Source of the DNA: an uncultured Clostridia bacterium | Lineage (GTDB): Bacteria; Bacillota; Clostridia; Oscillospirales; CAG-272 | Length of the DNA: 52,676 bases | Direction: 5' to 3' | NCBI GenBank assembly: GCA_946407735.1 | Contig: CAMJPL010000019.1 | Location: 1 to 52,676, forward strand | Shown here: in pieces, positions 25,414-32,301 of the stretch | Layout of the letters: every line of letters starts with the position of its first letter | How positions within the stretch are numbered: the stretch's first letter is position 1 | Made by a program: the position numbers and the translations under genes | The notes under the pieces: model-generated | What the model was told of the DNA's origin: nothing | The model's input: the letters and a program-made list of their open reading frames with translations, nothing else | Database searches by the model: none

Positions 25414-25421
25414 TATGCCAC
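25404..25421. promoter_or_regulatory. Near-perfect 18-bp palindrome over the -10 box (candidate operator)
   Basis: GTGGTATAATTATGCCAC equals its own reverse complement except at one symmetric pair of positions. It starts four bases before TATAAT and extends eight bases past it, a position where a bound repressor would block polymerase. Confidence 0.5.
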
Positions 25422-25454
25422 GCAGATTAATTTCAGAAAAGAGGAATTATCACC

Positions 25455-26462
25455 ATGAAAAAACTCGCAATCTGCCTTGCTCTCATCATGGTCGTCTCGG
25501 CGCTCGCGTCCGTTTCGGCCTTCGCGTGGGATTACATCGATCTCACCGGCACCAACACCGTTCCGGTAATAGACGGCAAGCTCGACGACTGCTATCAGAA
25601 GATTCATGACTTCTACGGAACCGCCGCCGAAGAGTGGCCGGATTCCGCCGACCCGGATCACCTCGCCAAGGGCGAAGCCTGGGCTACCTGGGACAAGGAC
25701 AACTTCTACTCCTTCTTCAAGATCTATGAGCCCGACTATGAGCCGCAGAACGGTTCCGAAGAAGCTCCTACCGCTTCCTACTCCTGCATGTACATCGCTT
25801 ACCTCGCCACCCCGCCGGTAGACGATCTGCCCGAGGACGAGGGATACGTTCTTCAGTTCTGCCTCAACCGTTCCACCGACAACACCCTTGAGTGGAAGTA
25901 CACCGGTTCCGTTCTTGAGGAATACCGCGACAACTCCGCCGACCATATGATGTATCCCGGCATGCCTCCGGTCAATTTCGAGTGCATCAACGACGGCACA
26001 TACACCTATTATGAGATCGTGGTTCCGTGGTCTGAGCTCGACCGCACCGGCACTGTCAAGTTCGAGCCCGGTCATCAGATAACTTTCAACTACATCATTG
26101 ACTTCTATGTCGCCGACGAGGACGCTTACCACTACATGCAGTACGGACAGGGCCTTATCAACGACGTTTATGACTGCGGCGGTATAATCACCCTGCAGCC
26201 CGCTATCGAGGAAGAGACTGCCGCTCCGGAGACCGCTGCTCCCGAGACTGCCGCTCCTGCCGCTGAGGCCGCTCCGGCTGCCGCCGCTCCCGCTGAGACC
26301 GCCGCTCCTGCCGCTGAGGCCGCTCCGGCTGCCGCTCCTGTAGCTGCTGCCGCTCCTGCCGCTCCCGCTGCCGCCGCTCAGACCGGTGACGTCGCCGCCA
26401 TCGCTGTCCTCGCCGCTGTAGCCGCTCTCGGCACCGCTGTCGTAGTTTCGAAGAAGCACTGA
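25455..26462 (+). CDS. Secreted surface protein: CBM9-like domain, Ala/Pro/Glu linker, sorting-like tail
   Basis: A 335-residue exported protein. Residues 1-24 are a signal peptide ending SVSAFA. A CBM9-like carbohydrate-binding domain (about 30-240) begins IDGKLDDCYQKIHDF. A linker of Ala, Pro, Glu and Thr repeats follows, then AAAAQTGD, a hydrophobic stretch of about 18 residues and the basic end SKKH. This tail looks like a sortase signal but with alanine at the proline position of LPXTG. The gene has its own promoter, candidate operator and terminator. Its codons favour GCT, GTT and CGT more than neighbouring genes, consistent with high expression. The next gene is a close paralogue. Confidence 0.82.
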   Translation: MKKLAICLALIMVVSALASVSAFAWDYIDLTGTNTVPVIDGKLDDCYQKIHDFYGTAAEEWPDSADPDHLAKGEAWATWDKDNFYSFFKIYEPDYEPQNGSEEAPTASYSCMYIAYLATPPVDDLPEDEGYVLQFCLNRSTDNTLEWKYTGSVLEEYRDNSADHMMYPGMPPVNFECINDGTYTYYEIVVPWSELDRTGTVKFEPGHQITFNYIIDFYVADEDAYHYMQYGQGLINDVYDCGGIITLQPAIEEETAAPETAAPETAAPAAEAAPAAAAPAETAAPAAEAAPAAAPVAAAAPAAPAAAAQTGDVAAIAVLAAVAALGTAVVVSKKH

Positions 26463-26507
26463 GCTTTTCCGAATCGCTGATCCGAGAATTATCGAACAAC
26501 GGATAAT

Positions 26508-26535
26508 ATAAAGGACTCCTTCGGGAGTCCTTTAT
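26508..26535 (+). terminator. Terminator with UUCG tetraloop after surface protein 1
   Basis: A perfect 12-bp stem ATAAAGGACTCC/GGAGTCCTTTAT (26508-26519, 26524-26535) closes on a C(UUCG)G tetraloop. The 3' arm itself supplies the T-rich end. Confidence 0.85.
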
Positions 26536-26581
26536 CATTATATCACATTATCGCCTTTTTTTGTTAAATATTGTAAACCTC

Positions 26582-26610
26582 TTGACATTCTGCCCAAATA
26601 ATTGTATAAT
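26582..26610 (+). promoter_or_regulatory. Promoter of surface protein gene 2
   Basis: TTGACA (26582-26587) and TATAAT (26605-26610) with a 17-base spacer. Confidence 0.9.
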
Positions 26611-26656
26611 ATTCAAAGCGAATATCCAAATAAAATTATTTATGAGGTATTTTACC

Positions 26657-27655
26657 ATGAAAAAAATCGCTGCTCTCTTAGCCGCGTCCCTCATGGCCGG
26701 CGCCGTGCTTTCGGTCTCGGCGTTCGCCTATGACGACATCCAGCTCGTCGGCACCAACAAGGCTCCGACGATCGACGGCGTCCTTGACGACTGCTACATG
26801 AAGATCCATGACTTCTACGCTCCGAATCCGGATGAGTGGTATGACGCCAACGACCCCGACCATCTGTCTCAGGGCGAAGCCTGGGGCACCTGGGATGCGG
26901 ACAACTTCTACTGCTTCTTCAAAGTAAAAGAGTCCTCCTACGAGCCCGGCAACTATGAAGGCGAGACCCCCGGTTCCAACTACTCCTCCATGTACCTCGC
27001 CCTCCTCGCCACCCTTCCGGTCGACGATCTGCCTGAGGACGACTACTATGTAATGCAGTGCTCTCTCAACCGTTCCGCTGACAACACCAAAGAGTGGAAG
27101 TACACCGGATCCGTTGTCGAGGAGTATCGTTACAACTCCGCTGATCTCGGCATCTATGACTCCTGCCCGTTCGATTTCGAGACCATCAACGACGGCACCT
27201 ACACCTACTATGAGATCAAGATGCCGTGGAACCAGATCGACCGTACCGGCAACGTCAAGTTCGAGGCCGGACATAAGTGGTTCTTCAACTACATCATCAC
27301 CTGGAACAACGACGGCGAATTCCCGATCGTTCAGTACGGCCAGGGCCTTATGAACGACGTCTATGACATGGGCGGCGTTGTGACCCTCGTTCCCGCCGTT
27401 GAGGAAGAGACCGCCGCTCCGGAGACCGCTGCTCCCGAGACTGCCGCTCCTGCCGCCGAGGCCGCTCCGGCTGCCGCCGCTCCCGCTGAGACCGCCGCTC
27501 CGGCCGCTGAGGCTGCCCCCGCCGCCGCTCCGGTAGCCGCTGCCGCTCCCGCCGCTCCTGCCGCCGCCGCTCAGACCGGTGACGCCGCCGCTATCGCCGT
27601 TCTCGCCGCCGTTGCCGCTCTCGGCACCGCCGTCGTAGTCGGAAAAAAACACTGA
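26657..27655 (+). CDS. Secreted surface protein, paralogue of the preceding gene
   Basis: A 332-residue exported protein with signal peptide ending SVSAFA and a CBM9-like domain starting IDGVLDDCYMKIHDF. The Ala/Pro/Glu linker and AQTGD-hydrophobic-GKKH tail are nearly identical to the preceding protein; over the last 95 or so residues only about two positions differ. The ligand-binding domains are clearly more divergent. The start at ATG 26657 follows GAGG at 26644-26647; in-frame sequence further upstream is non-coding promoter region. It has its own promoter and terminator. Probably a tandem duplicate that displays a related carbohydrate-binding module on the cell surface. Confidence 0.82.
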   Translation: MKKIAALLAASLMAGAVLSVSAFAYDDIQLVGTNKAPTIDGVLDDCYMKIHDFYAPNPDEWYDANDPDHLSQGEAWGTWDADNFYCFFKVKESSYEPGNYEGETPGSNYSSMYLALLATLPVDDLPEDDYYVMQCSLNRSADNTKEWKYTGSVVEEYRYNSADLGIYDSCPFDFETINDGTYTYYEIKMPWNQIDRTGNVKFEAGHKWFFNYIITWNNDGEFPIVQYGQGLMNDVYDMGGVVTLVPAVEEETAAPETAAPETAAPAAEAAPAAAAPAETAAPAAEAAPAAAPVAAAAPAAPAAAAQTGDAAAIAVLAAVAALGTAVVVGKKH

Positions 27656-27736
27656 GCTAAGATAAAACGGCGCAAGCCGGATTATCAAGCGAAGTGCTTT
27701 CAAAAGCAATCATGGCCTGACAGGCCGTAACTTACC

Positions 27737-27764
27737 GACCGCCTTCTTTGGAAGGCGGTCTTTT
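27737..27764 (+). terminator. Intrinsic terminator after surface protein 2
   Basis: A perfect 10-bp stem GACCGCCTTC/GAAGGCGGTC (27737-27746, 27751-27760) with loop TTTG, followed by TTTTC. Confidence 0.9.
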
Positions 27765-27799
27765 CTGTGATCTGCCCTGCAAAAAAAGCGTCACATCTA

Positions 27800-27828
27800 T
27801 TGACAGCGGGTATATATTCTGTTATAAT
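27800..27828 (+). promoter_or_regulatory. Promoter of surface protein gene 3
   Basis: TTGACA (27800-27805) and TATAAT (27823-27828) with a 17-base spacer. TGTTATAATAATAACA (27820-27835) is a 16-bp inverted repeat with perfect 6-bp arms centred on the -10 box. Confidence 0.88.
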
Positions 27829-27891
27829 AATAACATCGGCAGTTTGTCTGCCGACAACTACTTTATCATTATCATTTATCGAGGCATCATC

Positions 27892-29277
27892 ATGAAAAAG
27901 ATCAGCTTAATCCTGATCGCCGCCCTGACATTATCGCTTCTGACGATATCATCCGCGGCGGCCGGGGAAACATTTGTTGACGCCGATGAATACAACGACT
28001 CGGCGTACGGCACCCTGTTCTGGGAGGTAACGGGCGACGAGGACCTTATCGCCGGATATGAGGGCGAGATCGGCTCGACTCTCTACAATCTGGCTCCCGG
28101 CGGCAGCGCCTTCTGCGTAAAGACCGATTCATACGTCTGGTATGAGTTCGAAGCGCCGAAGAACGGCACCTATACCTTCGCCTGCGAATATGTGGCACGT
28201 GTCGGCGCCGACCGCGCTGTCAACTATGTCATCGACCCGAAGGATCCGACCAACAAGGACGAACAGACCCTCGTCAACCTCGCCCCCTGCGAGGACAACG
28301 ACGATCACTGGTACTTCATCTTCACGACCAACCTTGACGCCGGAAAGCATACCTTCTACATCTGCTGCGCCACCGGATTTGACGACAGCGCTCTCAAGAG
28401 CTGCGACTTCTACGGCATAAAGGGATATCTCACCGCCGAGATCGTCGCCGAAAAGTCATCTCTCGGCTCTGTCCCGCAGTCCTACGCCGACATCGTCGTC
28501 GACGCCCAGAAGGACGACATCTACGCTGAGGCTCTCGTTCTCGACATCAGCCGCCCGCTTACCGAGGGACAGGACGAGACCGGCTGCCGCGGCACCGGAT
28601 GGCTTCTCTACAAAGACGGCTGGCTGTATGAGTATGTCGAGGTCACAGACCCCCAGCTCTTCGACCCCGATCCGTCAAAGCAGACCGATACCCCGTGGGA
28701 AACCGAATCCGTCGAGCTGTTTGTGAATACCCTCAACAGCGACGAGTCGACAGATGTCATGCAGTACCGCATAGACGTTCAGGGCTGGCCGTGCGTTTAC
28801 GATCAGAACGGTCTTGCCGACTACGGTCCCGATAACGTCGGCGATGCCTTCAAGTACGCGGAGCGCGCTATTTCCGGCGGATATGCCGTCGAGTTCGCCG
28901 TCCCGCTGAACGTCGCCGAAGGCACGAAGGTCGGCTTCCAGAACCAGATCAACGACCGCTACAACGACGATGAGAGCCAGGTTCAGTGGATGACTCCGTC
29001 CTCTCTCGGCTCCTCCTCCTGGACTGCCGATCTTTACGATTACATCGTGATCGGCTCGATGCTCACTCCTCCGGTCGTAGAAGCCGCTCCGGCTCCGGCC
29101 GCTGAGGCCGCTCCCGCTGCCGCCGCTCCGGCTGCCGCTGCTCCGGCTCCCGCCGTTGCCGCTGCCGCACCGGCTGCCGCTCCTGTCGCCGCTCAGACCG
29201 GTGACGTTGCCGCTATCGCCGTTCTCGCCGCCGTCGCCGCTCTCGGCTGCGCCGTCGTAGTAGCGAAAAAGCACTGA
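27892..29277 (+). CDS. Secreted surface protein: two carbohydrate-binding-like domains and sorting-like tail
   Basis: A 461-residue exported protein with signal peptide (TISSAAA). An N-terminal beta-sandwich region (about residues 30-180, with YEFEAPKNGTYTFACEY and FIFTTNLDAGKHTFYI) resembles CBM6/CBM35-type modules. A CBM9-like domain (about 190-390) contains ETESVELFVN, YRIDVQGW and GYAVEFAVPLN. The linker and tail match the two preceding proteins, ending AAQTGD, a hydrophobic stretch and AKKH. The ATG at 27892 follows GAGG. It has its own promoter and terminator. It is related to its two neighbours mainly through the anchor and CBM9-like part, and may present a longer binding platform. Confidence 0.8.
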   Translation: MKKISLILIAALTLSLLTISSAAAGETFVDADEYNDSAYGTLFWEVTGDEDLIAGYEGEIGSTLYNLAPGGSAFCVKTDSYVWYEFEAPKNGTYTFACEYVARVGADRAVNYVIDPKDPTNKDEQTLVNLAPCEDNDDHWYFIFTTNLDAGKHTFYICCATGFDDSALKSCDFYGIKGYLTAEIVAEKSSLGSVPQSYADIVVDAQKDDIYAEALVLDISRPLTEGQDETGCRGTGWLLYKDGWLYEYVEVTDPQLFDPDPSKQTDTPWETESVELFVNTLNSDESTDVMQYRIDVQGWPCVYDQNGLADYGPDNVGDAFKYAERAISGGYAVEFAVPLNVAEGTKVGFQNQINDRYNDDESQVQWMTPSSLGSSSWTADLYDYIVIGSMLTPPVVEAAPAPAAEAAPAAAAPAAAAPAPAVAAAAPAAAPVAAQTGDVAAIAVLAAVAALGCAVVVAKKH

Positions 29278-29328
29278 TGTGTTTCGGACGCTGACAGACA
29301 CAGATCGCTTATAAAACAATGAATCACA

Positions 29329-29367
29329 CCGCCCCGCGTATGATATGACTCGGGGCGGGGCTTTTTT
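29329..29367 (+). terminator. Intrinsic terminator after surface protein 3
   Basis: A perfect 8-bp GC stem CCGCCCCG/CGGGGCGG (29329-29336, 29351-29358), followed by GGC and six T. Confidence 0.88.
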
Positions 29368-29400
29368 ATGCCCTTTTTTCCCTTTATCCGGCTTTTCCCA

Positions 29401-29429
29401 TTGACATCAGGCGGTTTTTGCGTTATAAT
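29401..29429 (+). promoter_or_regulatory. Promoter of proB
   Basis: TTGACA (29401-29406) and TATAAT (29424-29429) with a 17-base spacer; the proB start is 35 bases downstream. Confidence 0.9.
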
Positions 29430-29463
29430 ATCATATCGGGACAGAATCTGAGGAAATGATATC

Positions 29464-30255
29464 ATGGAAATGATCAAAAACCGCATCGTAATCAAGGTCG
29501 GCACCTCCACTCTGACAAATGAGAACGGCTCGATAGACTACCGCACCATCGACCGACTGGCGATGACCTTCTCGACAATAAAGAACAACGGCTACGACGT
29601 CATACTCGTCTCGTCCGGGGCAATAGCCGTCGGACGCAGCAAGCTCCGCCTTTCGGAGCGCCCGCGCGAGCTGCGCCTGAAGCAGGCCGCCGCCGCCGTC
29701 GGACAGTGCGAGCTGATGCACATATACGACAAATTCTTCGGCGAGTACAACGAGTCGGTCGCGCAGATACTTCTCAACTCCGACGATATCGACATCGAGC
29801 AGAAGCGCATGAATCTCACCAACACCTTCGACACCCTGCTCGACATGGGCATCATCCCGATTGTAAACGAGAACGACTCGATCAGCTATTCCGAGATAGA
29901 GACCGACAAGAAGCTGTTCTCCGACAACGACATGCTTTCGGCGATCGTGGCGAGGTTCTGCCGCGCGTCAAAGCTGTTCCTTCTCTCCGACATCGAGGGG
30001 CTGTATTCCGCCGATCCGCGCAAGGTGCAGGACGCGCACGTCATACCGCTCGTCGAGGACATAGATCAGGTCGCCGGCTTCGCCGACGGCTCCGGCTCGA
30101 ACCGCGGCACCGGCGGCATGATAACCAAGCTCGACGCCGCCCGCCTCGCGACCGAAAGCGGCATCGACACATGGATACTCTACGGCCGCCGTCCGCAGAC
30201 CGTCATGTACGTGCTCGACGGCAACAGCGCGGGCACAATGTTCAAGGGCAAATAA
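29464..30255 (+). CDS. proB: Glutamate 5-kinase
   Basis: This enzyme carries out the first step of proline synthesis, ATP-dependent phosphorylation of glutamate. The amino-acid-kinase fold is recognisable from IVIKVGTSTLTNENG, VSSGAIAVGRSKL, IIPIVNENDSISY, FSDNDMLSAIVA and GTGGMITKLDAARLATESGI. At 263 residues it lacks the C-terminal PUA domain carried by longer enzymes such as that of E. coli. The ATG at 29464 follows GAGGAAATG. It is monocistronic; proA is not adjacent and proC is 20 kb away on the other strand, so the pathway genes are dispersed. Confidence 0.96.
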   Translation: MEMIKNRIVIKVGTSTLTNENGSIDYRTIDRLAMTFSTIKNNGYDVILVSSGAIAVGRSKLRLSERPRELRLKQAAAAVGQCELMHIYDKFFGEYNESVAQILLNSDDIDIEQKRMNLTNTFDTLLDMGIIPIVNENDSISYSEIETDKKLFSDNDMLSAIVARFCRASKLFLLSDIEGLYSADPRKVQDAHVIPLVEDIDQVAGFADGSGSNRGTGGMITKLDAARLATESGIDTWILYGRRPQTVMYVLDGNSAGTMFKGK

Positions 30256-30280
30256 GTGAAAAAATTGTGCATATCGAACA

Positions 30281-30309
30281 TTGACTAAATCCCGGAAGGG
30301 TGCTATAAT
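30281..30309 (+). promoter_or_regulatory. Promoter upstream of the antiporter gene
   Basis: TTGACT (30281-30286) and TATAAT (30304-30309) with a 17-base spacer. The predicted start point near 30316 falls within the left arm of a terminator hairpin. Confidence 0.75.
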
Positions 30310-30312
30310 ATG

Positions 30313-30348
30313 TATCGGATCGGTAATGCCGGTCCGATATCTTTTTTT
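30313..30348 (+). terminator. Terminator hairpin in the antiporter leader
   Basis: An 11-bp stem TATCGGATCGG/CCGGTCCGATA (30313-30323, 30329-30339), with one G-T pair and a 5-base loop, is followed by TCTTTTTTT. It may end proB transcripts or act as an attenuator or 5' cap structure for the antiporter. A second small hairpin CCCGGC/GCCGGG lies at 30361-30375, just before the start codon. Confidence 0.8.
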
Positions 30349-30383
30349 GATACGGAGGCGCCCGGCAGAGCCGGGAAAGCTAT

Positions 30384-31667
30384 ATGACAATAATTCTATC
30401 ACTCGCTGTCGCCATGCTGGCCGGACTCATTATGTCCCGTCCCGCCAAGCTGGTCGGCTTCCCGGCGGTGACCGCTTACCTCATAGCCGGGATAATCATC
30501 GGCCCCTACTGCCTCGGCCTGCTCGGAGTGCCGGGGCTCGGCTTCAACACGATGGAGCAGGTGGACGCCGTTTCCGTCGTCTCCGACGTGGCGCTCGGCT
30601 TCATCGCCTTCGCGATAGGCAACGAGTTCCGCCTGTCGACGCTCCGCGAGAACGGAAAGACTGCCACGGTCATCGGCATAGTCCAGGCGGTCGTCACCTC
30701 GATCGTCGTCGACATCGCTCTCGTCATCACCCATTTCATCATCCCCGACACCCTGACGATGCCGGCCGCCATAACCCTCGGCGCCGTCGCCGCCGCCACC
30801 GCTCCCGCCGCCACTCTCATGGTCGTGCGGCAGTATAAGGCGCACGGACATCTGACCGATCTGCTGCTCCCGATAGTCGCCCTCGACGACGCGGTCGGGC
30901 TTGTGATCTTCGCCGTCTCCTTCGGCGTCGCCCACGCGATGCAGAACGGCGTGATCGACATCATCACCGTGGTGGTGAATCCCATCATCGAGATCATCGC
31001 CTCGCTCATTCTCGGATCGGCGATGGGAGCGCTGCTCACCTTCATCGAGCGATTCTTCCACTCCCGCTCAAAACGCATGTCGATGTGCATCGCCGCCGTC
31101 TTCCTGACGGTAGGCATATCAATGCTGAGCTTTGATATCGGCCCGGTGACTGTCAGCTTCAGCTCGCTCCTCGTCTGCATGATGCTCGGAACTCTGTTCT
31201 GCAATATGTGTTCCTACTCACAGGAGCTGATGGAGCGCACCGACGGCTGGACGGCGCCGCTGTTCATACTCTTCTTCGTCCTGAGCGGAGCCGGGCTTCG
31301 CCTTGACGTCTTCTCCGACATCCTCGTCGTGATCGTGGGGATAATCTACATCGTCGTCCGCTCGCTCGGCAAATGGACCGGCGCATTCCTGAGCTCGTCC
31401 GCGATGAAGTGCGACTCAAAGGTGAGAAAATACCTCGGCGTCACACTCCTTCCTCAGGCCGGAGTCGCGCTTGGCATGTCGCTTCAGGCGGCTGAGAGTC
31501 TCGGAGCCGACGGCGCGTTCGTGCGTCAGATAGTGCTCTTCTCCGTCCTTATCTTCGAGCTGTTCGGTCCTCTCGCGACGAAGCTTGCCCTCACCGGAGC
31601 CGGTGAGATCGAGCCGGAGGGCAAGACCAGCGCGAGAAAGGAAAACCCCGATCTGACAAAGCGCTGA
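30384..31667 (+). CDS. Cation/proton antiporter (CPA2 family)
   Basis: A 427-residue membrane protein with about 12 hydrophobic segments, typical of the CPA2 sodium or potassium/proton exchangers. It shows YLIAGIIIGPYCLGLLG in helix 2, ALGFIAFAIGNEFRL, AATAPAATLMVVRQYKA, VALDDAVGLVIFAVSFG with the conserved acidic pair, and a late helix VTLLPQAGVALGMSLQAAE. It would exchange monovalent cations for protons across the membrane. There is no C-terminal TrkA domain. It begins at ATG 30384; the SD-like GGAGG lies unusually far upstream, with a small hairpin in between. A terminator follows that overlaps the end of the converging deaminase gene. Confidence 0.87.
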   Translation: MTIILSLAVAMLAGLIMSRPAKLVGFPAVTAYLIAGIIIGPYCLGLLGVPGLGFNTMEQVDAVSVVSDVALGFIAFAIGNEFRLSTLRENGKTATVIGIVQAVVTSIVVDIALVITHFIIPDTLTMPAAITLGAVAAATAPAATLMVVRQYKAHGHLTDLLLPIVALDDAVGLVIFAVSFGVAHAMQNGVIDIITVVVNPIIEIIASLILGSAMGALLTFIERFFHSRSKRMSMCIAAVFLTVGISMLSFDIGPVTVSFSSLLVCMMLGTLFCNMCSYSQELMERTDGWTAPLFILFFVLSGAGLRLDVFSDILVVIVGIIYIVVRSLGKWTGAFLSSSAMKCDSKVRKYLGVTLLPQAGVALGMSLQAAESLGADGAFVRQIVLFSVLIFELFGPLATKLALTGAGEIEPEGKTSARKENPDLTKR

Positions 31668-31719
31668 GCGACAAAAAAAGACGGATAACGCGAAATCAGC
31701 ATCATCCATCATCAAAGCT

Positions 31720-31751
31720 TCGGGAGCGGTTACACCGCTCCCGACTTTTTT
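31720..31751 (+). terminator. Intrinsic terminator after the antiporter gene
   Basis: A perfect 10-bp stem TCGGGAGCGG/CCGCTCCCGA (31720-31729, 31735-31744) with a 5-base loop, then C and six T. The T run reaches the last bases of the converging gene. Confidence 0.9.
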
Positions 31752-32169
31752 ATTCTTTTCTCGAGGCTTCGTCGAATCTTTCCCTTCCCCACCAGTCGGG
31801 CATGAGATCGCTCAGCCTTACCGTCTTTTTCGTCTCAAGATCGGTCAGTATCTCGATATCGCCGCTGTCGGCGTCAAGCTGCATCATAAGCTCGCGGCAG
31901 GCTCCGCAGGGCGAGCCGACACGGCCGTCCCGCGTCACGGCGACGAGCTTGTCTATCCGGCTCTCGCCGGCGGTTATCATCGCAGCGATGGCGGCACGCT
32001 CGGCGCACATTCCGAGCGACGACGCCGTGTCTATGCAGACGCCGGCGTATATATTGCCGCTCTTCGTAAGGATCGCCGCGCCGACCTGCCCTGCCTCGAC
32101 GAAAGGCGATATCGTCCTGCCGCGGCGCACCTTCGAAGCGGCGGCGTACAGCTCATCCCAGATATCCAT
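31750..32169 (-). CDS. Cytidine deaminase-like protein
   Basis: A 139-residue zinc-dependent deaminase fold. The zinc ligands and proton shuttle are present in CAERAAI and PCGACREL. The nucleoside-contact segment, FNVEN in standard cytidine deaminases, reads VCIDTASSLG here, a variant that makes the true substrate uncertain. The start at 32169 follows GGGGG. A TATAAT (32212-32207) lies upstream on the minus strand without a good -35 box. It probably salvages cytidine or a related nucleoside. Confidence 0.82.
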   Translation of the reverse strand: MDIWDELYAAASKVRRGRTISPFVEAGQVGAAILTKSGNIYAGVCIDTASSLGMCAERAAIAAMITAGESRIDKLVAVTRDGRVGSPCGACRELMMQLDADSGDIEILTDLETKKTVRLSDLMPDWWGRERFDEASRKE

Positions 32170-32223
32170 TTGATCCCCCGCAGCGCATCTTTTATCGGTA
32201 CTGTAAATTATACAAAATATTTC

Positions 32224-32252
32224 TTGACATCGGCGGCGGCATGCTGTATAAT
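32224..32252 (+). promoter_or_regulatory. Plus-strand promoter with no sense gene downstream
   Basis: A perfect TTGACA (32224-32229) and TATAAT (32247-32252) with a 17-base spacer point toward the 3' end of radA, which is on the other strand. A hairpin CCGCCGG/CCGGCGG lies just downstream, its right arm at 32294-32300. Confidence 0.6.
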
Positions 32253-32301
32253 ATATACTGTCTTCCGCCGCCGGGATGCGCGTTTTATATAATCCGGCGG
32301 C

